DNA of 64,000 nucleotides from Membranipora membranacea (GCA_914767715.1 OU612071.1:308001-372000), one strand, 5' to 3'; counted from the first letter of the stretch, positions 52,767-64,000 are shown. Notes: generated from the letters alone by a model not told the origin. Program-made: numbers and translations.

Positions 52767-55169
52767 CCTTTCTTTGATGCCCTGTGTAAAGCTGTCTCAC
52801 CACCCTGATCCCTTATAGAGATGAGTTGCAGCTGCTGATCTGGTGTTAGATTTCCTAATAAAGCCTTCACTTTGTCTGTGTGACCTCGCTGTGATGCCCA
52901 GTGTAAGGCTGTCTCACCACCCTGATCCCTTATAGAGATGAGCTGTAGCTGCTGATCTGGTGTTAGATTAACTAACAAAGCCTTCACTTTGTCTGTGTGA
53001 CCTGCCTGTGAAGCCAAGTGTAAAACTGTCCAACCATCCTTATCTTCTATAGAGATGAGGCTCAGTTGCTGTTCTGGTGTTAGATTATCTAATAAAGCCT
53101 TCACTGTGTCTGAGTGACCTACATGTGATGCCCGGTGTAAAGCTGTCATACCACCCTGATCCCTTATAAAGAGGAGCTGCAGCTGCTGCTCTGGTGTTAG
53201 ATTATCTAGAAGAGCCTTCACTGTGTCTGTGTGACCTTCCTGTGATGCCCTGTATAAAGCTGTCTCACCACAGTGATCCTTTATAGAGATGAGCTACGGC
53301 TGCTGATCTGGTGTTAGATTATCTAATAGAGCCTTCACTGTGTTTATATGACCTTCCTGTGAAGCCAAGTGTAAAACTGTCCATCCATCCTTATCTTCTA
53401 TAGAGATGAGCTTCAGTTGCTGTTCTGGTGTTAGATTATCTAATAAAGCCTTCACTGTGCCTGTGTGACCTTCCTGTGATGCCCTGTATAAAGCTGTCTC
53501 ACCACAGTGATGCTTTATAGAGATGAGCTGCGGCTGCTGATCTGGTGTTAGATTATCTAATAGAGCCCTCACTGTGTCTGTGTGACCTCTCTCTGATGTC
53601 CAGTGTAAAACTGTCATACCATAGATATCCTCTATAGAGATGAGCCTCAGCTTCTGTTCTGGTGTTAGATTATCTAATAGAGCCTTAACTGTGTCTGTGT
53701 GACCTCGCTCTGATGCCCTGTATAAAGCTGTACTACCATCCTGATCTTCTATAGAGATGAGCTGCAGCTGCTGATCTGGTGTTAGATCATTCACTGTGTC
53801 TGCGTGACCTCCGAGTGATGCCAAGTGTAAAGCTGTCCTACCACCCCTATCTTCTATAGAGATGAGCTGCAGTTGCTGATCTGGTGTTAGATTATCTAAT
53901 AGGGCTTTCACTGTGTCTGTGTGAGCTTCCTCTGATGCAAGTAATAAAGAGTCTGATAAGCCAAGATCCATTATTCTGCTCCGTCCAGTAGGTGGTTCTT
54001 ATGTCTGATACCTAAATAATATAAATTTCAATGATTATACCGTAAGGTCGCGTATTGTAGCCGCGTGGTTAATGTCCATGAGTGGTTAAAACTTAGTCAA
54101 GCATACCACGGTTATAATAAGAGCATTGTTTCCAAATTCTATAGGCAGGCGGCTAATGAGTGAACATACATACTAACTCAGTTGGGTACACACAGAAAAA
54201 AAATAGCTTCGTTTTGATTCTGAGATAGTTCCCCCTACTTCACCCTTGCAATTAATTATCTTGACCACCATTATACCACTCAGTTGTAACAAGCTAGCAG
54301 CGACTATATATCTCTTATTTTTATTAACAATATACGACCTCAGAAGAGACATATAAAACTGTTGAGCTCAATGTATTGACCTTCAAGGTCAAGCAGTTGT
54401 TGCCTCGTTACACCTACATAAATTTATCATCCAATTAGAAACGATTTTACCAATAGTTAACCAATCACCATTCTTCTTCCCCACAAGTCGATGCCACTTC
54501 TTATTATTAATGGCAGACAGAAATGTATCAAAATGTTTTGTTTTGAAGAAGTTAGTAGGACAGCTGTGTGCTGTGGTCAGGTCTGTGCAGTGTGGTGGGG
54601 GCATAGAATTATTATATACTGTAGAGTGGATAATGCAGTGCTAAAAATGTCCTACACAGAGAGAAATATTGCGGTGTATGTGATAAGAGCCTTCTGGTAA
54701 AACATTCTTCTTGTGAGTTTGCGGTGTTTTAGCGTTATCCTAAACCAGGGTCTTATGGTAAATTGACTTAAATATTTCATTTACCAGAAGAAATGATAAA
54801 CTAGATGGTGTGGCTTTCTTATTGTAATTTTACGGTAAATGTGTCATAATCATGAGTGCTTTGTCTCTGTGATTGCAGCATACATGACTATGACTATTCA
54901 ACAAATGTGTCACAACCAAGAAGAGAATACGTGTTGTTTGAAATCCGGAATTGGGAACAGGGCTTTATAATCTGCTTTAGAGGCAATACCCCTAAATCAT
55001 TTCGACAGTGGTTTTGGTCATATTATGAATATTGCAATGTGTTTGCTTGAATTTGTGATTATTTTCAATATTATTTGCCTGCCCACCGTGTGATAAAAAC
55101 TTACAGGGATTAAAAATAGAAAATTCATAATATTGTTGATATAATAAAGTACAAATTTCCAATTGCGTG

Positions 55170-57571
55170 TCAAAGGACAACGTGTCTTATACAGAGAAAT
55201 ATCAAGCCATTGTCAGTATGAACCAGAGATGCAGGCGAAAGATATGGTAGAATGTTTTGCTTCACTGTTATCATCTCTTCTGTTTCATGAGTAACCTGGT
55301 AGGCATGATAGTGGGAACAGAAAAACGTTTCAACTACAGCGCATGTGAACTGATACGTGCTCCCATCAGGAAGCATAGATTTGATTTTGCCAAATACAGG
55401 CTGGGTTAGCGTGTCGTTTACCTCAACCACCAAGTAATCTCCAACACGATAATCAGTACCTCCTATTTCTACACCATGTTTATTTTTGACTATATTCATC
55501 ACAGTCTCTTGCGTATCAGCATATTCCTTGATTTGGTAGCGTTTTGCCACTGTGAGAGGAAGGTTCTTGAAGTTACATACAGAAAAATAAAACTCGAGAT
55601 TTAAGCATTGTTCCTTTCTGGAATGTACTACCATTTAGCAATTTCAAAGGAAATAGTTTTTGCCTGAAGGGCGGGCCGCAAATGTCTGTGCAAATTTGCT
55701 CTCAGTTTGTAGGCAGGTCGGACAACACCTTGGAATCCAACATGTCCCAGTAGGCAGTGGACTGCAGTGGGAATCTAACCCTCAACCTTCAACACTTGCA
55801 TGCTGAAGTCCGGCACTCTAACCAACTGGGCCATCTCCTACTCCTAAGTTGGTGTTGAGGAAATATATCACGCTGTTACAACTGGTATGAATGGAAATCA
55901 TACTCACACGAAACTGAGGCCACTAGCTTTGCCAGACGATGTTTAGATTCATATCGCATGCACCAGTAATTGATAAGCGGCCCATGATCTCTGATGCTGT
56001 GACCATAGTGTGTCATGAAATGGGCTTTGGGAGTTAGGTTTGCTATATCTCCATACACCTATGAGAAAAAACAAGTATAAAACAGGCGTCATTAAGGGTG
56101 AACTGAGCTGTCAGGGAGGAAAGCTAAATTGTTTAAAATTATAAAATGTGCTGGGGCTGTGGAAGTTCGAGGCAGATATAGTTCACTATACAAATATTTT
56201 ATGATAATACAGTATACATATTAAAGATTTTGGTACCAGCACCACCTTGGAAGAGGGAGGGCAGGCATAGGAGTTCAATAACGGCATTGGCAAAACTTTG
56301 TGCATGCTCAGCTTAGACCTTTCAGCAACAACTGACTGGGCTGAGGCAGAACCATAAGTGATGCGCTTGAATTTCAACTTACAGCGATAAACATGCTGTG
56401 ATGTTCCTCTATTAGCCCTTCTAAGGTGTAACTGCAGTCAATTGTCATCTCGGGAGCAAAAACAATATCCATTATTGTCCTAAGCAGAAGAAATATTGCC
56501 CACTCAGGGTAGTCCACAGGGATTAGGTGTCCAATCATCTGTGGAAGAAATCTGATGAGAGCCCACATTTGGCTGGCACTTTGTTTCATCGACTCGACAT
56601 TCCGTTGAACAGAGGGCCTGTTGGAGGCTTCGTGTCTGCTGCAAAACATAAACAATTTCTGATAATTTGTCTGGTCCATAGGTAACAGAGCTGACGATGA
56701 TTTACTCACATATCTCGGCTGTTATTGTCACCATTTCAAAGTCTGTAATTGAGTAGGTTAGGCCTACTGAAATCATATTTTTTCTACTTATGTTGTTGAG
56801 TAGCCTAGGTAAGAATCATCCACCAAAGTGAAAACTTACCCATAGTCCAGTGATATGATCTTTTGGTTGAGATAATCCAGCGTAATTATCTTGTCCTGTA
56901 TCAGGGCTTCAAGCAAACATTTAACCTCTGTCTTCCCCAAGCCTTCCAATATATCATGCCTGCAACATAGAGATAAACATCTTTGCTGATTTCTATTCAT
57001 TTTTTTAAATTAGGTTTCTGCTTGAAAATTTCAAGTAAAATAATTGATTAAAAATCAAGTTTAAAAAAAATGCAGCGTTGTTGTCTGTAAGTCTACGCTA
57101 GAGAGGTCAAGACTAGAGTGTCGACCCCCACCCCCACAAAGCCTCCTTCAGCCGACCCCGACAGCCCGCTCTCCTCCTCTCCTATCAAATTTATGAGTAA
57201 TAATCTTATAAAACTCACATCACATCGGGAACTGTAGAATCAACACCAGAGAAGTAAGAGAGTTCATCCAGTGCACATGGTTATTTGACTCCATGTGAGG
57301 ATGTAAGATCAGCATTATCCAGTACCATTTCAACATCTAGATGATTACCAATGGCAGAGCGCCAGAGCTGATCTCGACAGTGGGTTGATTCTGGGATCTC
57401 GTTTTTTGATATGTAGCAGAACCTACAGCAATGGCCTCCACTGAAACTCTGTATCATTCCGAGGATAGCATTAGCAGCAAGATTATCACCAACTATGTGT
57501 TCCAAAGTTGCATATAGCTTTGGGTACATCCCGTCATTGCCAGCAAGTGATACACCAGAATACAAAGCTAA
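55170..57571 (-). pseudogene. Transposase of the 8.36-kb element (broken, at least five exons)
   Basis: Exons, about: 57571-57219, 56960-56841, 56713-56383, 56058-55908 and about 55560-55170; introns are GT-AG and the phases match over the first four. Characteristic motifs in order are VGDNLAANAILGMIQSFSG, the Cys/His cluster HCCRFCYISKNE, a DVMHDILEG motif split by an intron, a helical middle, and GPLINYWCMRYESKH. The last exon has a KNLPLTVAKRYQ start and a C-terminal domain ending in SHYHAYQV. These are marks of a transposase family widespread in animal genomes, which I relate by inference to tnp2 of CACTA elements. An in-frame TAA (57281-57283, after HGVK) interrupts the first exon, and no upstream exon was found, so this copy is probably inactive. 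A SINE lies in the intron between the last two exons. Confidence 0.75.
55670..55850 (-). repeat. tRNA-derived SINE, same family as 18959
   Basis: The minus strand reads GGAGATGGCCCAGTTGGTTA, a box B-like GGTTAGATTCCC, then ACCTGCCTACAAACTGAGAG, matching the SINE at 18959. It is inserted within the DNA transposon, in an intron of its transposase, so it is younger than that element's assembly. Confidence 0.85.
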
Positions 57572-58095
57572 CTGAATTAAATTTTGAAAAGAACCAGCAA
57601 AAAAGTTAGATAGCTTGGAAGAAAAATTTACAAACATATTTATAAAATATTTCTTCTTGATAGTGCTGTTTTCAACCAGTGTTATTCCATACTGTTGTGT
57701 TATACACAACTTTGACTTGTGCCCTATTATATGACACAATGCTTGCTATCACAATCATTACAGAAAAATTCCAGTTCTGTATGGGCAATAGCCAGTTTTG
57801 TGCAAAAATCATATTAGAGATTTTGTTGGTGTAGCCCATGTTACATGCTAAGACAAATTATAGGAAGGGTGCTCTGAGACATGTGGCAAGTGCTGTACAA
57901 CACTCATGCACTTGCACAGCACCTGCCACAAGTCTTACCACACTCGGCGCCAGCTACGGCTTTTAGTGCCCATTCGGAACAGGATAAATATTTGTAATGA
58001 CTAGATGATATCTCCTTCCAATTTCTGTTTTGCCTTAGTTGGGTGATACTGTTTATATTCAAAATAAAGGAAAAATACTTTATCCCTTGTTGTAG

Positions 58096-58844
58096 ATATC
58101 ATATGAGTTTGATCGGATAGATAAGGCACATTCGGCAGCTAAGGGATTGGAGAGGCTGGAGAAGCTGATAGGCTTGCTGGAGCCAACAGGTAAGGGTCGC
58201 TGTAATTGTCATCTTTTGGGGCATAGCATAGACTGGTAATTGTATACGAGATCATAAACAGTGCAGTCCACATTGAAAGAATATTTATGGAATTCATGTG
58301 GTTTACCTGTTTGAACATCACATTAAAGCTTACCCAACCCCTCCTCTTTCTAGCACCAACGAACGAATTGTACCGGGTTGATGATTTCATTTGATATGTG
58401 GCATTTGCATGACACTGGTGTACCATCCTGCTGATTCGCATAACTAATTACACAAACAGCGTTGATACATTTCTATCTCTTTTCTCCACAGATGATCACG
58501 TGCTGACTTTGAACAAAATGATTGGAAAGTGTGGTTTGAAGTTTAGAGCAAGGGCTATGGAGGTTTTGTTACGTGTCGGCGACGCTGCTCTAACTTCAAA
58601 CCAATACGGGAGTGTAATCTTGTGTAAAGAGGATACGGGACTCAGTGTATGTGTATACAAGGGTTTCTCTTTTCCTGTAAAGTCTCTAGCCTCAGGGCTG
58701 AATTATCTCATCATGTTATTCTTTCTTTTAAATATTGACTACCCAAAGCAAGCTCCAACGCTATTCCATTTCATTTCAAACCTGCATGGCCTCAAGGTCC
58801 CTCTCAGCTGCACCATGACAGACCTCCAAATACTTCTTAAATAG
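58096..58844 (+). CDS. Second gene of the DNA transposon, two visible exons
   Basis: Exons 58096-58189 and 58492-58844 join in phase 1 (acceptors TTGTTGTAG and TTTCTCCACAG, donor GTAAGG). The first encodes a charged helix (HSAAKGLERLEKLIGLLEP); the second encodes about 116 residues with a hydrophobic helix pattern LASGLNYLIMLFFLLNIDYPK. Similar L-x-Y-P-K patterns occur, from memory, in unnamed proteins that accompany this kind of transposase in invertebrates; I cannot give a function. It is transcribed away from the transposase and may be an accessory or DNA-binding protein. Upstream exons were not found, so the 5' end is incomplete. Confidence 0.5.
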
Positions 58845-59219
58845 ATAGTTCTCATGTATATACTAAATATTAAAACAAAATTTTATCATACTTTAAAATC
58901 TGGATATTGCCTCTTATTTTAGCCCCAATTTTCACATGAATTTTTTTTGTGACACACCTAATTACATACTCTCACCCTTCATTTTATTGTTCTAATTCAA
59001 ATTTTCAAATTTACATACTGATTTCTTAATATTAAGCTTTTCTACCTCAGTGGTCATGGATTTTTATTTGTTTTTTATCAATAACAATTCAATTCTTTCA
59101 AGTACAACATTTCCTCTTCATATCTACTGTGTTGTGTTGTCTAATTCTCCAGGCGATGTGCTGTTGATGAAAGGGTTTCTCATGCACAATTGTGAAAAAA
59201 ATTGAGCCTCTAGCAACAA

Positions 59220-59510
59220 TCAGTTTTATCATAACCTTCTAATCAATCAATATCATCACAGCCTCTGGTAAAGTTTTATCAGAAGATATTATCAGTCATA
59301 ACATTGGCTCTTGTCGATCATATCCAGAACAGCCATTGTTATTTATCACAAGCGCTGGTAAAAATTACCAGAAGATCTTATCAATAATAACATTGTTTCT
59401 TATCAATCAGATGCAGTACAGCCATTGTTATTTTACCATAAGCCTTGGTAAAATTTATCATAATGTCTTATCATCTATGTGCTCAATCCGAAAACTATTT
59501 ACCATAAGAA
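59220..59510. repeat. About 85-bp tandem repeat, three copies
   Basis: Repeats share CAGCCATTGTTATTT, GGTAAAATT and AGAAGATNTTATCA. Related GGTAAA/TTTACC motifs occur near the left end of the transposon (54690-54840), so these may be subterminal transposase-binding repeats; this is an inference. Confidence 0.7.
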
Positions 59511-59619
59511 ACTGGTGTTATTGATTAGGAAATCATCATAAGATGACCAGAATAATTGGTTGAAAAAGCAACCGTTAATTCTGGTAAGCTTGTAATCAAT
59601 TTCACCGCACTATTTTTCT

Positions 59620-62150
59620 CTGTGTACTTAATTATTGCGAAATCCATGACGCGACGCAATCTGGTTGTGCATGGCTAGTGACTGTATCATATAACTTATC
59701 ATTGAGAATATACATAATGGGCATGAGAATTTAGATTTTTAGAGCGCTTATAGCCATGTTTTTGGAAAGATTTTCATGCGACACCATGCAGGTATCTTCA
59801 CTTTCAATTCCATGATGCAACGAAATCTGGTTGTGCGTGGATAGTGCATGAATCATTGACTTTATCATTGAAAATATTAGAATTGTACATATAAATTTAG
59901 TTTATGGAGCATTTGTAGCCATTTTTCAGAGAATTTCACATGTAACCCAATTATCATCCCCTAGGGTATTTGCTCAACCAGTCAGTATTAAAAATTTGTC
60001 CTATGCTCCCATTAAAATAAGCCAAATATCAACCGCAAACCCGTGAGCTTAATTCCTAATGACAGGGCTAGCTGGTTCCTGCCACTTGCCAAGCATTTAA
60101 CTGTGTCCTGTCTCTCAAACTTATATGTTGCACACTCAATCGGTTCACTTTATCTGTTCAATTCCAGCTACTTGTGATAACATGGAGTACAAGTAGCCTA
60201 TGGAAAAGTGATTGGAGGTGAAAAGGTTTGCTGCTTGCTTTTTTCGTTTTTAGAGCACTTTTAGCAATATTTTTGTAAAACTTTTCATGTCACACTATAA
60301 GATGACTTGCAAGTGATTTATTTAGCAGTCAGGGGACAAAAAGATTTGTGTTATCCCCATTAAACACCAAAATCTCAACCGCAAACATATCATCGCGATA
60401 AAATCACAATTACCTGGCTAGCCGGATTTTGCCACTGCCACTTGCCTGCCAGTTTAACTGTGTCCTGTCTCTCTAACTAAAATGTTACACACTCACTGAG
60501 TTCATTTTATCTGTCCAGTATTATGACTTCCATTTATACAACGAGTACAAAAATTTTCAGGTTTTGGTTTGGCTATATCATTTAAAGCTCTTAATTCCCT
60601 CTCCGGGGTGGCCACTCGTTTTTGGATTGCCGAAACTATTCAAGCCATCACAGCAGGTTAAATAAATCAATGCATAAACTTTCTGCTGAGTCGCTGATTA
60701 TCAAGAAACATCGCATGGTCAACTCAAGAATCATACTTGTCCAGCTTGACTCTAGATTTTCTTAAATCCCTCACTCTGTCTTTAAAATTGTATGAAAATG
60801 GCAGTCAGTAATCAGTTGCAACACATTATGGATAACCCCATAACATTTCGTCTTTGCAACTTCAAATCTTCGGTTGAGAAGAGTACGGAGGGCGTAATTA
60901 TAGACTTTATTAATATTTCATCTTTAGGTACTGATAGTATACGATGTGAATTAAAATGTTTTAACCAATGTTATATATATCATCGGCCAAATATTTCTAT
61001 TTGCACTCACCTTTGCATTCTACCAACTTCCAGAAAATTCTACCCACAAGGCTGATATTAACATGACTATATTAGTACTGAGAAAGCCGATATAATTTCA
61101 CTCTCTCACCGATGTGACATTTTTAAGTTTACAGATATTTCTGATTTCTCACCATACTCAAAATAAGAGAACATTTGGTACAGGGGGGGGGGGGGGGGAT
61201 GTGATGCAAATTTCTCTGATGGTTGTTTATTTGTAAATAAAAACATCAGCTCAGCATCATAATCATAATATACAATAATTTTTTTTACACTTTATGATAG
61301 TTCAGTAATGTTTGAAATATTTGAAGTTGAAGTATATAGGTGTGTTTGCATAGCGGATGATACACATTTTATATAGGCTTTTGAGCAACAGTGAAGTAGA
61401 AACAACCTTGTTAATTGGTAACTCCTTTGAAACGACTGGAGTTAGAATTTCTAAGACCTTTTAGTCTCCATCAGAAATGGATTGATGATATGAAAATAAA
61501 AGTCTTGCAGTCAGAAAGTGAGCTGATGAGCGCTGGGGGGCTTGTAGCATCATCACATTTAACTGGCAGTGATCTTAGCACCGATCTACTTTGACATACC
61601 AAGCAAAAAACTTAATATAATACACCAAATAAAGCAATGATATCTGAAGAGCAAATCTGAATCTTGAAATTATGTACACTGTGACTGCAAATGAGGCAAG
61701 TGGCAAACTTTTACACCTCCGATCACTTTTACACAGTCTGCTTGTACTTCATTTAATCAAAAATAAAATAAGCCCCTTGAGTGTGTAACATATAATGTAA
61801 GTAAGAGAGACAGGACACAGCTAATATGGATGGCTAGTGGCGGTGAAAAAAATCGAGCTAGCTTTTCAGTTTCTATTTCATCACAATGATGTGTTTGCGG
61901 TTGAGATTTTGGCTTATTTTAATGGGAAAACATAGAAACATTTCCACTGGCTGCGAGTGAAAATACCTGCAAGTGATCACATAGTGTCACATGAAAACTT
62001 TTCCAAAAAATGGCTATAAGCGCTCTTAAAATCTAAATTTCCATGCCCGATACCTATATTATTCTCAATGATAAGTTATATGATACAGGCACTAGCCATG
62101 CGCAACCAGATTGCGTCGCGTCATGGATTTCAAAATAATTAAGTAGGACA
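59620..62150. repeat. Imperfect long inverted repeat inside the transposon
   Basis: The segment with GCGACGCAATCTGGTTGTGC and GCGCTTATAGCCAT at 59645-59760 reappears inverted at 62140-61985, and a further copy stands in direct orientation at 59810-59940. A second block, around CAACCGCAAA, pairs 60010-60040 with 61890-61935. The region between has no supported gene. Confidence 0.75.
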
Positions 62151-62398
62151 AAAACTGATGCTATTTTTGTACATATTGTCCACTCTAGAGTATTTAATAA
62201 CTCTATGGGTGGGGGGCATTAGCATGTAACATATAGTGTGCATATTTCTTGATCATTATATGCCTGGGCGGCTAGATATTGTGGTTCAATGACAGTGGGC
62301 TTGCTGGTGTGACATGGCTAAAATCTGTGTTTTGTTTCCCAAATTAATCCAGGCCTGTTCACCAACAAGCCGCGTGGTTACAATACGCGACCTTACGG

Positions 62399-63318
62399 TA
62401 ATGAGCAGCATTCAACAGTAAATATCAGTGCAGATTTCAAAGGTTCATCTACAGATGGTTGTTTTGAGTTGATCTGTGGAGTTCTCTTGTCATAATTCAG
62501 TGCCAGAAAGGAGGGAGAGAAGTTTTATATAAATCACAATCCAGTCATCCACACAAACCTTGATTTTGGATTGTGACTCAATATCAACGCACCCCTTCTG
62601 TTACTACACTATTCAGTCTTATTACGTTACAAACAATTAGGTCCTTACTGTATATTGCGGGATTTCACAAATCTATGGATGGAATTTGTTTATGACTGAG
62701 AAAAAATTTCCAAGATTAATGTGGCAAAGTTACATTGTTTTTTAAACTAGGGGTTTTAGAATAACTGATAAAACTAAACTCAATACAATCAATAGAACAG
62801 GCTCACCTCAAATCACTGTTACAAATGTCTGACTTGCTCAAGCAAGATCTTCTCAATACAGAGCTGTCAGTGGACTGTCCTCTCTACTAACCAACAACCT
62901 TTCGGTGACTCTACAAGTAATATAATTCTCATATGAGCAATCTAGCTGTCCTCATGAGTATACATATTGCACAGTAAACAGTCATAAGTAGAGTCAGTCT
63001 CCCAATCTTGCCTTCTTTTTTTCTTTGCCTTTTAGGTTTTGTCTATTTTTGTTGTTGTTTTTTGGTGTTTTTGTCAGGATCCATAATATGTAATAATAAT
63101 ATATATATGTAGTTGGTACAAAGGTATTATATGATTCCTCAGTACGAGATATGATAGCAGTCTGTTTGCCGCTATGTGGCTGACTGGTTTCTGGCTAAGA
63201 CATGCTATATTTATACCTTTGTATTCCAACTACATGTGAACATGGGAGTTGCCTTCATTTATGTGTGGAGGGGCAACTCAAAAGTTATATATGATGGCTA
63301 TTAGAATTTGACTAATAT
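62399..63318. repeat. Distal part of the duplicated upstream flank
   Basis: Collinear with 12518-13400 of the first locus with a few differences (for example TCAACGCACCCC near 62584). It was separated from 53972-54039 by the 8.36-kb transposon. Confidence 0.9.
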
Positions 63319-63452
63319 TTAATATAGCATTGTGAAACCTGTTGAATATTGATTGAAGCTGTTCTGAGTACGACAAAAACCTATTTCAGTAATAGATTCA
63401 CTTCATAGAATGTTTAACTGCATTAGATCAGGGAGGGTAAATATCCAGATGT

Positions 63453-64000
63453 ATGGAAAATGCTGTTATCAAGCCAATCCCAAAGTCAAACACTGCAAAT
63501 ATGGCCAAGGACTATCGACCGATAGCCCTTACATCAGTCCTCTCTAAGACCTTTGAGCGAGTCACGAAGCCACTACTTACCAAATGTTTGACAGATGACA
63601 GTCAATTTGCCTACAGAGAGCATCGCTCAACAGAAGATGCACTCACTGTCCTCTTAGATACGGTTACGGAGCACCTCGATGCAAATTCTAAGAACTATGC
63701 ACGCTGCCTCTTTGTGGACTTTACTAGCGCTTTTAATACCATAAGCCCTACACTTCTCGTAGACAAGCTGAAGTCCGCTTCAATACACAACAACATGCTG
63801 AACCTGATACATAGCTTCCTGGTGAATCGTAAGCAGTGGGTGGCTACGAAAGAAGCCAAATCTCTCGTTAAGACATCTTCAACAGGCTCGCCCCAGGGCT
63901 GTGTATGGAGCCCAATCTTATTCTCAATTTATGTACATGATATGCCGGTACCATCGATGGGTAACTATCACCTTATCAAATATGCAGATGATACAATCTT
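63453..64000 (+). pseudogene. LINE reverse transcriptase fragment, cut by the window end
   Basis: The frame from 63453 stays open to the edge and contains the RT blocks in order: DYRPIALTSVLSKTFERV, FAYREHRSTEDAL, CLFVDFTSAFNTI (first catalytic Asp), SSTGSPQGCVWSP and LIKYADDTI (catalytic Asp pair). This is the non-LTR type, closest in style to CR1/Jockey-like elements. Upstream, KYPDVWK is readable in another frame and a base is missing between the two at about 63458, so this copy is 5'-truncated or frameshifted and probably inactive. Confidence 0.85.

Larger units (their letters stand above)
46886..53971 (-). pseudogene. Decayed paralogue of the ankyrin-nucleotidyltransferase-TPR gene
   Basis: Same order and exon structure as 4522-12450. 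About ten ankyrin units lie at 53971-52770, the end of exon 1 at 50408-50239, exon 2 at 50081-49932 and exon 3 at 49684-46886 with an intact acceptor. The nucleotidyltransferase motif (GIGSLGRGEATPYSDIE) and TPR region are kept. The breaks are: an in-frame TAG at 53294-53296 (CAG in a neighbouring repeat), an in-frame TGA at 48491-48493, the exon 1 donor changed from GT to AT (50238-50237), a 2358-bp insertion in exon 1 (50409-52766), a 5-base insertion near the end of exon 3 relative to the first copy, and no recognisable last exon. Most of the frame remains open, so the decay is fairly recent, or parts are still expressed as a shorter product. One ankyrin unit lacks four codons. Confidence 0.85.
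54040..62398. mobile_element. Complete 8359-bp DNA transposon
   Basis: Its ends are perfect inverted repeats of CCGTAAGGTCGCGTATTGTA (54040-54059 and 62379-62398), with less exact pairing beyond. A TA duplication flanks it (54038-54039 and 62399-62400). The empty site is preserved at about 12510-12525, where GATTATAATGAGCAGC is uninterrupted, so the boundaries are exact. Inside are a minus-strand transposase with introns, a plus-strand second gene, a SINE, 85-bp tandem repeats (59220-59510) and a long inner inverted repeat (59620-60500 against 61700-62150). The superfamily is not certain: the TA duplication recalls Tc1/mariner, but the protein is of a different, tnp2/CACTA-like kind. Confidence 0.9.

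Noticed and set aside
54389-54604. Minus-strand frame near the transposon's left end as a gene
   Set aside because: Only 71 codons, no recognised motif, and an equally long frame lies on the other strand.
58139-58441. Minus-strand 100-codon frame as an upstream transposase exon
   Set aside because: It overlaps the better-supported plus-strand exon 58096-58189 and has no transposase motif or suitable splice phase.

Overview
The window is animal nuclear DNA: AT-rich, with spliced genes (GT-AG introns, stop-free exons whose phases match), several retroelement and DNA-transposon families, tRNA-derived SINEs, a minisatellite and many foldback elements. Nothing looks prokaryotic. The intron style and the 39-residue ankyrin units suggest a basal marine invertebrate, possibly a demosponge, but the species is a guess.

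Layout. 1-4.5 kb: non-coding, with two short foldback elements. 4.5-12.5 kb (minus): a four-exon gene of about 2357 codons encoding 33 near-identical ankyrin-type repeats, a DUF294/PII-uridylyltransferase-like nucleotidyltransferase domain and a TPR-rich C-terminus. 12.5-13.4 kb: its upstream flank, also present beside the paralogue. 13.6-14.7 kb: a minisatellite. 17.6-25.5 kb (plus): a multi-exon ubiquitin-specific-protease-like gene with a long low-complexity tail; its introns hold a SINE and a LINE remnant. 25.5-34 kb: non-coding DNA with tRNA-like sequences and foldback elements that have 9-bp target duplications. 34.4-45.6 kb: a 645-bp direct repeat on both sides of a young non-coding LTR element (35,432-43,121, identical-length 1070-bp LTRs) and an adjacent solo LTR (43,131-44,230). 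46.9-54.0 kb (minus): a decayed paralogue of the ankyrin-nucleotidyltransferase gene, with two in-frame stops, a lost splice donor and a 2.36-kb insertion. 54.0-62.4 kb: a complete 8.36-kb DNA transposon with a 20-bp perfect terminal inverted repeat and TA target duplication, inserted just 5' of that paralogue; it carries a broken multi-exon transposase (minus) and a second spliced gene (plus). 62.4-63.3 kb: the rest of the paralogue's flank. 63.4-64.0 kb: a LINE reverse transcriptase running off the window.

How it fits together: a segment of about 9 kb (gene plus about 0.9 kb upstream) exists twice in the same orientation, about 42 kb apart. The first copy is open throughout and its repeat array has been homogenised recently. 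The second has decayed and collected mobile insertions. Comparing the copies gives exact breakpoints for the 2.36-kb insertion and the 8.36-kb transposon. The nucleotidyltransferase fold is well supported by motif, but the substrate and biological role cannot be read from the sequence.
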